Assembly: GCF_002368415.1 (NCBI RefSeq)
Contig: NZ_AP018290.1
Span: 7,803,717-7,867,716, forward strand
Length of the DNA: 64,000 nt
Reading direction: 5' to 3'
Source: Calothrix sp. NIES-4105
GTDB taxonomy: Bacteria; Cyanobacteriota; Cyanobacteriia; Cyanobacteriales; Nostocaceae
How positions within the stretch are numbered: the stretch's first letter is position 1; the number at the start of each line of letters is the position of its first letter. This document shows positions 48,502-58,750 of the stretch, in pieces. A program made the translations under genes and the position numbers. A model generated the notes under the pieces. The model saw only the letters and a list, made by a program, of their open reading frames with translations. It had not been told where the DNA came from and did not search any database.

Positions 48502-50154
48502 CTAATTTATACTGACGCGGAAGCGGACAAATCCAAATTGACCACCGGGAATGCTACCAAGATTTGCAACTACGGCGCCGTTATTATTGCTACCTGGGCA
48601 AATATTGACAAAAGTGTCTAATGGTGCTAAAGGAGTTAAAAATCTAGCGCCATCGGCACCGCTACCTGCACCAGTTATACCAATACTGTTATTTGTAAAA
48701 GTAGTTCCGCTTGGTACTAAGTCACAAAAGCGCACATTAGTAATATTCTCGTCTCCTTCAGTCAGGAAATAAACTGTGTATTCGATTTCATCACCTGATT
48801 GTACAGGCGCCTCTAATTGGGGAACACCTCGAAACCTTTCTGGTGCAGGCAACGAATCATCGTTATTGTTGTTCGGGTCAGGTACAAAATTACTAAAATT
48901 AGTGCCAGTAATCGTTTGTCCGTTACGTGTTGCTCCCGTAATTCGTTTGAGAAGTTGGATATTTGGTGTGCCTGCCGCTCCTAAAGCTGTTGAACGGAAA
49001 CCAAAGTCAATATCAAGTCGTGTTGGGTTTGCTTGTGTTAGGTTGGCTGCTAAAGTGGTGTTTGTTGTTGGTCTAAAATCATTGTTGGGTCGCACTGCTT
49101 CAACCGTGTAATCTCCTAGCGGTAAACCAGTAAACCCGTAAATACCATTGCTGTTAGTAGTGGTTCGAGAAATTTCCTGACCGTTGGCGCCTCGTAAAAT
49201 TAAAGTCGCACCTTGTATACCTGGTTCACCTTGGTCTTGAATACGGTTAGCGTTACGGTCATTAAATACTGTGTCACCTATCGAACCAGTATTCGAGGGG
49301 GCACAAATATTAATTCGAGCAAGACCAATAGTTTCGTCTTGTCTAGGTGGTCCAAATTCGGTACCTGGTTCGTAAATTAATCTAACGCTGGTTATTTGAC
49401 TCACAGGTGTAACAGATACGTTGCCATCCGAACTATTTGGGAAAGCATTTTCGTTAATACCTACAGCAACATTTCCTGTAACGCGCGTTGTACGACCAAG
49501 TGATTGAAGTGTGACATTAACAGGAGAAGAACCATTAAATGCGTTAACAGTGACTCTATCTTGGTAAGTAAATCCTACGTCCCTTGCGCCATCACGGTCT
49601 ATGTCAAGAACAGTTAAAGGAGACGCGAGTGTAACGGGTCTATCAAAGTTTACGGTTAACGTCGCGTTACTACCAACGGGTGCAGGTTGTTTACCAATAC
49701 CAATATGAAATCTTAAGTTAGGTCCAGGTAAACCACCGTAGACATCATTGTCAATTCGAGTTCCGTAAACTTGACCTTGAAAATCAACTAATTCAGACTC
49801 GATCACTTGTCCGGGAATACTTTCAGTAAAGTTTAATCTTACTCCTACCCCACCAACATTAATGTTTTGGGCAGAAATTGCTTCTACACCAACTGCTGGT
49901 TGCCAATTTACAATTGTTGGCGCTGTACCTGCTGGACAAACACCATTCGTTTGGGCTACCACTTTTTGGTTAGGAATAGTCCCAAAAATTGCTGTTTGTG
50001 TTACTACCATTAGTGCCGTGAGAAAAAAATATCGAAGAGGTTTAATAATTCTTGGCGCCCTTCGATTATTGATTGTGATATATAAAAGCAGATGTATTAA
50101 TTTATTGAATATTGCTTTTACTCGTTTCAATACTCGAACATTTATAGATTTCAT
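48502..50154 (-). CDS. SdrD_B-like/DUF11 surface protein, paralogue 1
   Basis: A 550-residue secreted protein with an extended N-terminus and signal peptide (RYFFLTALMVVTQTAIFGTI, cleavage near VVAQ), an N-terminal beta-sandwich (about 75-285, FDRPVTLASPLTVLDIDRDG, YQDRVTVNAFNGSS), an SdrD_B-type domain (about 290-390, SIGDTVFNDRNANRIQDQGE, GIYGFTGLPLGDYTVEAVRP, with Asp/Asn calcium-like loop) and a C-terminal DUF11-like region (about 400-550, ENITNVRFCDLVPSGTTFTN) ending VRFRVSIN. It is about 60-70 percent similar by eye to the next gene. Probably exported and displayed or assembled at the outer surface. Confidence 0.85.
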   Translation of the reverse strand: MKSINVRVLKRVKAIFNKLIHLLLYITINNRRAPRIIKPLRYFFLTALMVVTQTAIFGTIPNQKVVAQTNGVCPAGTAPTIVNWQPAVGVEAISAQNINVGGVGVRLNFTESIPGQVIESELVDFQGQVYGTRIDNDVYGGLPGPNLRFHIGIGKQPAPVGSNATLTVNFDRPVTLASPLTVLDIDRDGARDVGFTYQDRVTVNAFNGSSPVNVTLQSLGRTTRVTGNVAVGINENAFPNSSDGNVSVTPVSQITSVRLIYEPGTEFGPPRQDETIGLARINICAPSNTGSIGDTVFNDRNANRIQDQGEPGIQGATLILRGANGQEISRTTTNSNGIYGFTGLPLGDYTVEAVRPNNDFRPTTNTTLAANLTQANPTRLDIDFGFRSTALGAAGTPNIQLLKRITGATRNGQTITGTNFSNFVPDPNNNNDDSLPAPERFRGVPQLEAPVQSGDEIEYTVYFLTEGDENITNVRFCDLVPSGTTFTNNSIGITGAGSGADGARFLTPLAPLDTFVNICPGSNNNGAVVANLGSIPGGQFGFVRFRVSIN

Positions 50155-50312
50155 TGTCTTGTTTCCTAATTACTTAAAAATATAAAGAAAGAAAGTTAAT
50201 ACGAGCCTTAATCTTTTTTAATGAGAGCGTTCATCGTTTATTTATTTTTTATTAACGACAAAATAATCTCGAAAAAGGAGACGCGAAATCCTCGCGCCTA
50301 GAAAGAAATAAA

Positions 50313-51932
50313 TTAATTAACTGTGACGCGGAAGCGTACAGAGCCGAAGTTACCACTAGCTATATTTCCTAGATTTGCAACCACGGCGCCGTTATTATTA
50401 CTGCCGGGGCAAATATTGGTGAATGCTTCTAATGGTGCAAGTGGTGATAAATATCTACCACCGTCGGCGCCGCTACCAGCACCGTCAATGTTAATACTGT
50501 TCGAGGCAAACGTAGTTCCATTTGGCACTAAGTCGCAGAAGCGAACATTGTTAACAGTTCCATCACCTTCAGCTAGAAAATAAATCGTGTATTCGATTTC
50601 ATCTCGTGACTGTATAGGCGCCTCTAATGTAGAAACACCACGAAAGCGTTCTGGTGAGGGTAATGCATCATCGTTATTATTGTTGGGGTCAGCAACAAAA
50701 GTGTTAAAGTTAGTACCGCTAATTAGTTGACCATTACGTGTAGCGCTCGTAATTCGCTTAATCAAGCTAATATTTGGCGCCCCCGCACTACCTAGACGAT
50801 TTGTATTAAACCCAAAATCAACAGTCAGCAATTCTTGGTTTGGCTGTGTGAGATTTGCGGCTAGAGTTGTGTTTGTCGTCGGGTTAAAATCAGTGTTTGG
50901 TCTTAACGCTTCAACAGTATAGTTACCCAACGGTAAATTTATAAAACTATAAATTCCGTTGCTATTTGTCGTCGTTCTGCGAACCTCTTGACCGCGCGAG
51001 TTACGTAAAATTAAAGTTACGTTACCGATACCGGGTTCACCCTGGTCTTGTCTACCATTACCGTTACGGTCGTTGAACACTGTGTCACCAATTGTGGCAC
51101 CAGGAGGAGCAGGAAGACAAATACTAAACCTAGCCAAACCGACAGTTTCATCTTGTAAAGGTTGACCAAACTCGGTACCAGGTTCGTAAAGAAAGTCTAT
51201 GCGATTTAATTGACCTCCAGGTGTCACCGAAACGTTTGAATCTGGTCTATCTGGGAAAGAATTTTCGATAGTACCTACAACAGTGTTTCCTGTCACACGA
51301 GTATTAGGGGTAAGTGACCTTAAAGTTACTCCTACAGGAACATCACCATTAAATGCATTAACTGTCACTCTATCTTGATAGGTAAATCCGATATCGCGTA
51401 CACCATTACGGTCTACATCAAGAAGAGTTAGAGGAGATGCAATTATTACAGGTCTAGAAAAGTTTATACTTAGAGTCGCGCTTCCAGGTGATGGAGTTTT
51501 TTCTTGACCGATATTAAAGCGTAAGTTGGGGCCAGGTAACCCACCATAGACATCATTACTGATAAGAGTTTCCTCATTATCTATAACTCGCCCTGGAAGA
51601 CTTTCTGTAAAACTGAAATTTACATTTACTTCACCAACAGGAATTGTTTGAGTAGCAATATTAGGCGCCCCAACTGCTGGTCTCCAGTTAACAGTTGTTG
51701 GCACATTACCCGCAGGACAGAAATTCTGTTCTTGCGCTACTGCCTTTTGTTTTGAATTTACATTGCCAACTATTTGCATGACTACCAGTACTAATGCCAA
51801 TAAGTAATATCGCAATGACTTCGGACGTAAAAACTTAAAGATTTGCCCTGAACACAACCCTCCAAAATGCTGTAATAAACTAATCCAGACGTTATTGAAC
51901 GCTTGAAGTACTCCTTTAAACAAATGTTTCAT
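50313..51932 (-). CDS. SdrD_B-like/DUF11 surface protein, paralogue 2
   Basis: A 539-residue tandem paralogue of the gene at 48502, with the same order: extended signal peptide (YYLLALVLVVMQIVGNVNSK, cleavage near AVAQ), N-terminal beta-sandwich (TLSINFSRPVIIASPLTLLD), SdrD_B (TIGDTVFNDRNGNGRQDQGE, GIYSFINLPLGNYTVEALRP) and DUF11-like end (VNNVRFCDLVPNGTTFASNS, GNFGSVRFRVTVN). Both N-termini carry about 40 basic/hydrophobic residues before the signal core. The duplication and shared end GxxRFRVxxN suggest both are handled by the same machinery. Start ATG at 51932. Confidence 0.85.
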   Translation of the reverse strand: MKHLFKGVLQAFNNVWISLLQHFGGLCSGQIFKFLRPKSLRYYLLALVLVVMQIVGNVNSKQKAVAQEQNFCPAGNVPTTVNWRPAVGAPNIATQTIPVGEVNVNFSFTESLPGRVIDNEETLISNDVYGGLPGPNLRFNIGQEKTPSPGSATLSINFSRPVIIASPLTLLDVDRNGVRDIGFTYQDRVTVNAFNGDVPVGVTLRSLTPNTRVTGNTVVGTIENSFPDRPDSNVSVTPGGQLNRIDFLYEPGTEFGQPLQDETVGLARFSICLPAPPGATIGDTVFNDRNGNGRQDQGEPGIGNVTLILRNSRGQEVRRTTTNSNGIYSFINLPLGNYTVEALRPNTDFNPTTNTTLAANLTQPNQELLTVDFGFNTNRLGSAGAPNISLIKRITSATRNGQLISGTNFNTFVADPNNNNDDALPSPERFRGVSTLEAPIQSRDEIEYTIYFLAEGDGTVNNVRFCDLVPNGTTFASNSINIDGAGSGADGGRYLSPLAPLEAFTNICPGSNNNGAVVANLGNIASGNFGSVRFRVTVN

Positions 51933-52030
51933 TTATCTAGTAACACGAAACTGCTATTAGTTCAGGTTAAAGGTTTAGGGTTAAAGGTTACAAGTTTTAA
52001 GAATTTACCTTTCCTTTTCCCCTTTCCCCT

Positions 52031-54346
52031 CTACCGATTACGACGCACGGGTTGTGTAGGATTTTGGTTACGTCGCTGCTCAATTTGTAAATCGTCTTCT
52101 TGTGGTTCGATAATTATGTCTACTCCTCGAATGTCTTTAAAGATAATTTCCGCACGTCTATCTCTTGCGTAATCTACAATATCTGTACTTCCTGGGTAGA
52201 GAAGTTGTGATTCACCCGCTGAACGTATTGTCATCCGCTCAGGCGCCACACCTCTACGCAATAAGTAGTTACGTGTTGATAACGCTCTTCGTCTACCTAG
52301 TGCTAAGTTATATGCGTCACTTGCACGCGGGTCAGTATGTCCAACAATTTCAATTACAATTACTGGATTTTGTAGCAATACTTCCGCAACTCGATCTAAG
52401 ACTTGAGCAGAAGCTGGACTGATAAACGATTTATCAAGTGCAAAGTGAATATTGCGCGGTACACGAATTTTTAATGGTGGTGGTGGTGGTGGTGGTGGCG
52501 GTGGTGGTGGTGGCGCTGGTGGAACTGGGCGCGTTGTACACTGTGGTGGGACTATCGGTGAAGGACGCGTAGTGGGTGTTAAATTCGGAAAAGTCCCCGC
52601 TTGTCCTATTACTGCTGCTACCGATGGTTCTGATGTACCATATTTAGGATCAGTCGCAATAGCGCTGATTGCATCTCCTTGCTGTACATTTGTGATATTG
52701 GTACTAAAATTACCTTTTGCATCAGCAGTTACAGTTGTTAAAGGTACGTTGAGGGCGCCATATCCATAGTCGTATATAGCTTGTTTGCCGCGTTGATAGT
52801 CGCTTAACTTATAAATTGCAACTTCGGAACCTGGGTCAGCTTTACCTTGAATTGTGACAGATGTACCAGGTGGAAATGCGCGCGTTGCAAATTGCGGAGC
52901 GTTAACTGCACCGTTTCCGGTATCAAGACGACGGTTATCGGAATTACGTTTGGGGTTGGCGCCATCTCCACGTTGAAAGTCGCTAACTTCAAGATTTTGC
53001 TGTGTAATTAAATCAATACTCAACCCTTCGAGTACAGCAAATCTATTACCCCGAATAATATTGCCGCTCGATGTACTACTACTACCAATATCATTACGTG
53101 GGAATGAAGTAACGCTGACTCCTGGCCCAGTTTGGTTATCGATTTCGTTACCAATTACTCGATGGTTGCTACCCATCAAATATACTGCTGCTCGTCGCAG
53201 GCGCCTGCCGTTGTAAGTGATTTTGTTATTCTGGAGCAGTACATTTCCATCGGGTTTAAATAAATACACACCTGCGCCATCGTTCGCACAAATCAAGTTA
53301 CCTGTGATTTGCGAATTTGTCACAACACCCTCGATACGCAAAGCATCTGGCATTCCAGCCAAACCATTACCGACAATAATATTTTGCGTGACTAAAGTAT
53401 TTTCACCACGTACAGATGTAATAATCGCACTACCGTCATGATAGTAAATACGATTACGACGAATCGTTGTACCTTGTGAGTTAAATACATAAACCCCAAA
53501 AGCAGAAGTTTCTTGAGGTATTTTTTCATCAGTCGTTAACCCTAACCAGTTGTCTTCAATAACAACATTCTTGGGTGGAATGTCACGGTTATAAAATGGA
53601 AAATTGCTATTGGGAGGTTGTTGTCTGGTTGTATTTGGTGGTGGAAAACGGTGAGCAACGACAATATCCCCAGGAGGTGTAGTTAGTGTCACAGGTTTAG
53701 GAACACCGTCATATATTAGTAGGTTTCCCAATTGCTGTTTAACAGGACTTGCATTAAAGCCATATAAGCTTAACCCACGTACTGTTATGCCATCTGCAAC
53801 AACGGTCAACCCACGAAAAATTTCGATGTTTGGCGCTGGAGTTACCGCTACAACTGGTATAGGAATTGCAATTTCAGCAGTTGCTGATTTTGTCGCATCG
53901 TAACCGGGTTGACTTGTTCCATCAATTACAAGATTTGGAGAAGCCAAGTCGGGCAATATTCTTTGCAGTTGAATTGTAGTGGCGCCGGAGGCGGGTAAAT
54001 TAAATTCAATCCGCGAACCACCAGATGTAGAAGGTGTAACAAGTGCTTGTTCTGCTGGACTAAGCTGTGACTGTTGTAGCGTACCATTAGCTAGTTCAAT
54101 CGCTTCACGTAATGTTAATTGGTTATCTTGTTGAACATTACCATCAAGGTTGCTATTTACAATTATCCGCAGTGCTGGAGTTGGGGTTGGGACGGTATTA
54201 CTACCACTTTGTTGACTAAATGCAACATTTGATGGTACCAAAGACAAGCTCAATGCCAGCAGGGTAGGGGTAGGTAATGACGTTATCCTTTTCCCCTTTT
54301 CCTTTTTCCTACTCCTTTTCGACCAATAACGTTTTAATTTTTCCAT
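52031..54346 (-). CDS. Beta-helix/OmpA-family outer-membrane-associated protein
   Basis: A 771-residue exported protein. Signal peptide (LLALSLSLVPSNVAFSQQSG), then a right-handed beta-helix (about 60-490) with NosD/parallel-helix units (GTTIRRNRIYYHDGSAIITS, GNLICANDGAGVYLFKPDGN). A bacterial Ig-like stretch follows, then a proline tract of about 15 residues (plus-strand GGTGGTGGT at about 52474-52515). The C-terminal OmpA/MotB domain (about 640-760) has VIEIVGHTDPRASDAYNLAL, GRRRALSTRNYLLRRGV with the peptidoglycan-binding Asp/Arg. It should anchor a stalk to peptidoglycan. The frame is read to 52031 with about 100 bp to the next gene. Confidence 0.88.
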   Translation of the reverse strand: MEKLKRYWSKRSRKKEKGKRITSLPTPTLLALSLSLVPSNVAFSQQSGSNTVPTPTPALRIIVNSNLDGNVQQDNQLTLREAIELANGTLQQSQLSPAEQALVTPSTSGGSRIEFNLPASGATTIQLQRILPDLASPNLVIDGTSQPGYDATKSATAEIAIPIPVVAVTPAPNIEIFRGLTVVADGITVRGLSLYGFNASPVKQQLGNLLIYDGVPKPVTLTTPPGDIVVAHRFPPPNTTRQQPPNSNFPFYNRDIPPKNVVIEDNWLGLTTDEKIPQETSAFGVYVFNSQGTTIRRNRIYYHDGSAIITSVRGENTLVTQNIIVGNGLAGMPDALRIEGVVTNSQITGNLICANDGAGVYLFKPDGNVLLQNNKITYNGRRLRRAAVYLMGSNHRVIGNEIDNQTGPGVSVTSFPRNDIGSSSTSSGNIIRGNRFAVLEGLSIDLITQQNLEVSDFQRGDGANPKRNSDNRRLDTGNGAVNAPQFATRAFPPGTSVTIQGKADPGSEVAIYKLSDYQRGKQAIYDYGYGALNVPLTTVTADAKGNFSTNITNVQQGDAISAIATDPKYGTSEPSVAAVIGQAGTFPNLTPTTRPSPIVPPQCTTRPVPPAPPPPPPPPPPPPPLKIRVPRNIHFALDKSFISPASAQVLDRVAEVLLQNPVIVIEIVGHTDPRASDAYNLALGRRRALSTRNYLLRRGVAPERMTIRSAGESQLLYPGSTDIVDYARDRRAEIIFKDIRGVDIIIEPQEDDLQIEQRRNQNPTQPVRRNR

Positions 54347-54352
54347 TAGTCT

Positions 54353-57300
54353 TTACTCCTCTCCTCTACACCATGCTGTACAAGCGTTTAAAGACTGGTT
54401 GAAGTCAATTGGCGCCTTAGTAAATTTTCTAAGTTTGTCTAGAAGCTGCTGTTGCCCCAATTTACTTTCTGGTTGTAGGGGTTGAATTCTTAGTTGATTT
54501 TCCGGAACTGAAGAATAAGAAAGTACATTTTGTTCCTCTAAATGGATATCTTGATGATTTACATTATTTATATCCTGTTTAGTTGGGAACCATGCACTTT
54601 CACTCGCAAACTCAGTATTTGTAGTTACTTCTTGCGGTTGAAACGCTATTTGCTGTTGTGAGGAAGTAGTTGATTCATTATTATCAAATCTGTTTGTGCG
54701 TTGATTGACAAAAGATTCAACATCTGTTGGCTGTCTCAACTCATTACTAGAAATTTGATTTAATAGTGGAGCCGTTCGACTTTGAGTTGTAACTTCTTTA
54801 TTTACATTTTCCTGCTCAACATTACTAGTAGTTGGAGTTTGTTGTAGTTGAGTTTGCTCGCGTTGAAATTGCGGTATTTGTGGTTGAGACTCACTACTTG
54901 TAGTTGGAGTTTGTTGTAGTTGAGTTTGCCCCCCTTGAGACTGGGGTATTTGCGATTGAGACTCGTTATTTGGTACAGCAGGAAATGGATTTGGTGGTGG
55001 TGATGGTTGTGTTTGCGGTGTCGTCGCTGAAACTTGCTGAACTGTTGATTCTTGCTGCTGTCTTGGTACAGGTTTTTGTAACCCAAATCCACCTAACAGT
55101 TCGTTAAGTTTCAAGCTTACGTTTACATAAAACCCACCTTCGGAACGATAACCTGTGAAGTCTCTATCGCCATTAACATCAACGCTACCGAAACTGTAAC
55201 CTGCTGCTAATCGTAAATCGGGTGTTAAGTAATAACCGCTTTCAACTGCAAAACCATACTCAGTATAGTCGTTATTACTATTTGAATTTTGCCCAATCCA
55301 GCGTCCTTCTACTGCTAAGTCAGTGCGATAACCTAAACGATATGTCGCGCGCAGTTGTGCTAATTTCGCTGTACCATCGAATCTATCGCCACCTGCAAAA
55401 GTAACACCATTACGAAGCGCAAATTTACCAAAGAATTCCCAGCGCCAGTTTGGTGCGTAAATACCTTCTGCCGAGAATACATGACCTGTTACTGTCGAAC
55501 CATTAAGTTGTGTTTCGGGTATTGAGTCGTAATTTTGGCGCCACTCATATTTAAGTAAGCCGTTAAATTTATCGTTCGTAGGGTCGCGATATGCTAAACC
55601 AATTCTCAGGTTTGCAGTATCACCAAGGTCTTGGAATCTAATGCCATCAGTACCTCCAATGCTCGAAGATGTCGGTAAAAAGACGTTAGCTTCACCTGCT
55701 TGTTGATACCTGACTAAAGCTGTTAACGCAGGAGTAACTTTACCAGCGGCAGCAGCAGAAATTACAAGGTTATTGCTCTCATCTCCATCACGATATTCAA
55801 ATCGAGTGCTAGCTTGGAAATTTGGATTATCAGTATATTCAAGACCAACGCTATAAACTGAACCAGCAAACAGTCCTAATGAGGATGCGGTTTGTCCCAC
55901 AGTATAGTATTGCTCGTAACGCGGACCTGCGGCAGTTGCGTTGAAAAGATTTCTGAAAACGTATTCGTAACCAAGACTCATCCGCAAACCGGGAGCTAGT
56001 ACCCATTTATTATTTAGTCCAACGGCGCCTTGTCCTTGAAGTCCGTTATATGCGCTAAGTACTGAATAACGTCCCGTAATTGCCGTATTTTCAGAGAATT
56101 TATGGTCGAGTATCGTGTCAAAAGTAGTTATCGAGTTTCCTTGAAGTAATTCGCTACTGTCATAAAATTGATGCGCTAACCGGAATGTCACTCCCTGATA
56201 TGCTCTCCAATCTAATCCCAGTGTTGTTCTATTTGGATACAAGGGGTCATTACCATCGATATTAAGTTCGTTCTGCGCTTGGAATAGTAACGATTCTCCC
56301 AATGGTACTTTAAGCCTTGATACTAGTTGATTTGCATCACCGCTTAGAGTATTGTTTACCCTATCTTCACGAGAACGGTTCACATATTCTACGCTTGCTT
56401 CTGGACTTAAACGGCTTGTACCAAAGCGTTGTAAAATTCCCGCACGGAAAGTTCGCAATTCATTGCTAACTCGTTCACCAGGACGTGCGAGCGGTTGTGG
56501 GTCGAATAAGTCAAAGAAATCTACAACTCGACCAGGTGCAGTACCATAGTTCTCTTCAAAGTCGTAAGAAAGCCGGAACGTAGTAGTATCAGTCGCTCTA
56601 GCCAACACCGACGCTCCATAACGAGTCTGTCCAGGTGAAAAGCTAGTGGTTGCGTTATTGACAAAATTCGGTTCTACTGCTCTGTAATAACCTTCACCTA
56701 AAACTCTTTCACCAAAATTTAAATTTGCTTCGAGTCGGTACGCATTCCCGTTAACGCTTTCTCCTGTTAGCAAATCGCTATTTGAGCGTGCGATTTCCCC
56801 AATTATTTTACCAACGTTACCAAGTGATACTAAAAAGTCGGCACCGTACAGTTCAAAGTCATTATCTCCTTGGTCTTCACGCAAATAACTTCCTGCTAAG
56901 AATGATTTTCTCTCCAAATCATTTGAGAAGTTATATTGAACTCGTCCAGCATAAAGATTAGAATCTTGACCACCTTCGTTTTGGTACGATACAACTACTC
57001 GGCGTACCAAAGTTGCACCAAACGGGTTTAAATCAGTCGCTAATATTGGCCGCCGGAATAGTAATGTACCTCGGTCGTAGTCAATTTCATAGTCTAAGTC
57101 CCGATATAACGGTTGACGTTCAACTACTGTTCCTGGACGGTTTATTTCCTCTGCTTCAACATATACAGTTTCACTTCCTGGTACGAGCAGGCGCCGTGAT
57201 AAGAAGTAATTTCCACTGGTACCATTCGGTACAAAAGTATCGCGCTGGAATCCTTCGATGTTATTCGCGTACATCCCAGTAATTTGTAAAGATCCGAAGT

Positions 57301-58750
57301 TATAGTTCAACTTCAAACCGTGCAATTGTCGTGATGTCGCTGTATATAACTGTGAGATGCGGGAGAATTCTTCAGTATTGTAATCACCCCACATCAAAAA
57401 ATCAGGTTCGGCGCCGGGTATTGATGGAGTGCGCTCAAAGCGAGCATACACACTATCTATAGACGGTGTAGTTGGAGTCATCGTCGAACTATCACCGTAA
57501 ACAGGATACTGCTGTTCGCAAAACTGAATACTGCCAAATAACCTATTTCTGCCTTCGCAATCTTGATTTAATGGACGATAGCTATTAAATGCTCCAGTAA
57601 ATAACCATTCACCAACTCTACCTGTTGCAAATACTGAAGCTTTAAAATCTACCGTTGTACCATCGTCAATTTTACTAGGGTTGAGAAAATCACTAAAGCT
57701 ACCCCAGTAATCAGTACCACCTGGGCCAATTCGTAAGTTGATAATACCTGTAGCGAGTGAAGGACGTAAAAACGTCACAAATTCGACTTGGGTATAAGCT
57801 TCCAGGGGTGATTCGATGGTGCTATTTAGAATTGTGGTGTCATTTTGTTGTGGGAAAAAGTCATCCGAGCGTGGGCCGACTATTCGAGGGTCTAATTGGT
57901 CAACTCTTGGAGAAATGCGTGAAGCATCCCTGACTCGAATTTTATCAACTGCTGCCCGAACGCGCACTTGTTGCGGCTTAATATCTGATTGCAGGGTAGC
58001 AGTAAATTCCCCATCCCGCGCGATAACTTGGAAACCCTGTTGGTCACGACTTTGATCGGCGCCAACAAATTTACCAGCGCTTGTGGTTAATGTTATAACC
58101 ACATCACCCATAATTGGCTGACCTTTTTCATCGGTTAACGTTCCACGTAACTTAATTGTCGAACGTCCATCAGCTTGCGCTCGTGGATCTCCTGCTGGGG
58201 CAATATCTAACTTAACTTTATTAGCTGTAATCCCTTGCGGTAAAGCAGTTGGTTGTGTTTGTTGCTGCGGCAGCTGTACCGAAGAATTTTGCGGTGAATT
58301 TTGTGGAGAATTTTCCGGGTTTACTTGAGTCGGACTGGAAGAAGGGATTATAGGATTGTTAAATGTGGGAATTGGATTAACTGGATTCGTTAAATTACTA
58401 CCCCCTTGTCCATTTGCCGCTGGTGTTGTTCCTTGTTCAGCCTCAGCAATTAGTTGAGAATTAACATCAAATGTTGTCGGTGTTTCTTTTGACGTTAAAG
58501 TTGCCGCATATGCCCCTTTTGGTGCAAATGTATTAAAAAAAACAAACGAAGGTATGATTAGGGCAAGGAATGCGGCTCCAACTGCATTACCTTTGGCTGA
58601 TATCGCTAAATGTAAAGCGAAGCGTAAAACTGAATAACTTGATTTGTTGCCCTTTAAATGTATGGTCAAATGTGGGGTCTGTACCCTTTGACATTTATAG
58701 TGGTTATCGTGCAACTTAGTATAAATATTCGCTTCTGATTTTGTTTTCAT
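54353..58750 (-). CDS. Very large predicted outer-membrane beta-barrel with invasin-like domain
   Basis: A 1465-residue protein. Its 80-residue N-terminus has a late hydrophobic core (GAAFLALIIPSFVFFNTFAP then AYAAT), so an extended signal peptide. A Gln/Pro/Asn-rich linker (about 95-170) leads to a Big-1/invasin-like Ig domain (about 170-290, DGRSTIKLRGTLTDEKGQPI). From about 320 to 1220 are repeated amphipathic strands (GRVGEWLFTGAFNSYRPLNQ, LKLNYNFGSLQITGMYANNI, YRTDLAVEGRWIGQ), consistent with a 20+ strand barrel. A Gln-rich tail of about 240 residues (with a tandem SQPQIPQFQREQTQLQQTPT-type repeat) follows. It overlaps the preceding DUF11 gene by four bases (ATGA). A porin-like display or secretion channel is inference. 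Confidence 0.8.
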   Translation of the reverse strand: MKTKSEANIYTKLHDNHYKCQRVQTPHLTIHLKGNKSSYSVLRFALHLAISAKGNAVGAAFLALIIPSFVFFNTFAPKGAYAATLTSKETPTTFDVNSQLIAEAEQGTTPAANGQGGSNLTNPVNPIPTFNNPIIPSSSPTQVNPENSPQNSPQNSSVQLPQQQTQPTALPQGITANKVKLDIAPAGDPRAQADGRSTIKLRGTLTDEKGQPIMGDVVITLTTSAGKFVGADQSRDQQGFQVIARDGEFTATLQSDIKPQQVRVRAAVDKIRVRDASRISPRVDQLDPRIVGPRSDDFFPQQNDTTILNSTIESPLEAYTQVEFVTFLRPSLATGIINLRIGPGGTDYWGSFSDFLNPSKIDDGTTVDFKASVFATGRVGEWLFTGAFNSYRPLNQDCEGRNRLFGSIQFCEQQYPVYGDSSTMTPTTPSIDSVYARFERTPSIPGAEPDFLMWGDYNTEEFSRISQLYTATSRQLHGLKLNYNFGSLQITGMYANNIEGFQRDTFVPNGTSGNYFLSRRLLVPGSETVYVEAEEINRPGTVVERQPLYRDLDYEIDYDRGTLLFRRPILATDLNPFGATLVRRVVVSYQNEGGQDSNLYAGRVQYNFSNDLERKSFLAGSYLREDQGDNDFELYGADFLVSLGNVGKIIGEIARSNSDLLTGESVNGNAYRLEANLNFGERVLGEGYYRAVEPNFVNNATTSFSPGQTRYGASVLARATDTTTFRLSYDFEENYGTAPGRVVDFFDLFDPQPLARPGERVSNELRTFRAGILQRFGTSRLSPEASVEYVNRSREDRVNNTLSGDANQLVSRLKVPLGESLLFQAQNELNIDGNDPLYPNRTTLGLDWRAYQGVTFRLAHQFYDSSELLQGNSITTFDTILDHKFSENTAITGRYSVLSAYNGLQGQGAVGLNNKWVLAPGLRMSLGYEYVFRNLFNATAAGPRYEQYYTVGQTASSLGLFAGSVYSVGLEYTDNPNFQASTRFEYRDGDESNNLVISAAAAGKVTPALTALVRYQQAGEANVFLPTSSSIGGTDGIRFQDLGDTANLRIGLAYRDPTNDKFNGLLKYEWRQNYDSIPETQLNGSTVTGHVFSAEGIYAPNWRWEFFGKFALRNGVTFAGGDRFDGTAKLAQLRATYRLGYRTDLAVEGRWIGQNSNSNNDYTEYGFAVESGYYLTPDLRLAAGYSFGSVDVNGDRDFTGYRSEGGFYVNVSLKLNELLGGFGLQKPVPRQQQESTVQQVSATTPQTQPSPPPNPFPAVPNNESQSQIPQSQGGQTQLQQTPTTSSESQPQIPQFQREQTQLQQTPTTSNVEQENVNKEVTTQSRTAPLLNQISSNELRQPTDVESFVNQRTNRFDNNESTTSSQQQIAFQPQEVTTNTEFASESAWFPTKQDINNVNHQDIHLEEQNVLSYSSVPENQLRIQPLQPESKLGQQQLLDKLRKFTKAPIDFNQSLNACTAWCRGEE

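Noticed and set aside
52452-52769. A plus-strand frame with a polyglycine run
   Set aside because: It is the complement of the proline tract in the OmpA-family gene.
54802-55092. A minus-strand frame with His/Tyr/Leu-rich repeats
   Set aside because: It is a shifted shadow of the Gln-rich tail repeats of the giant barrel gene.
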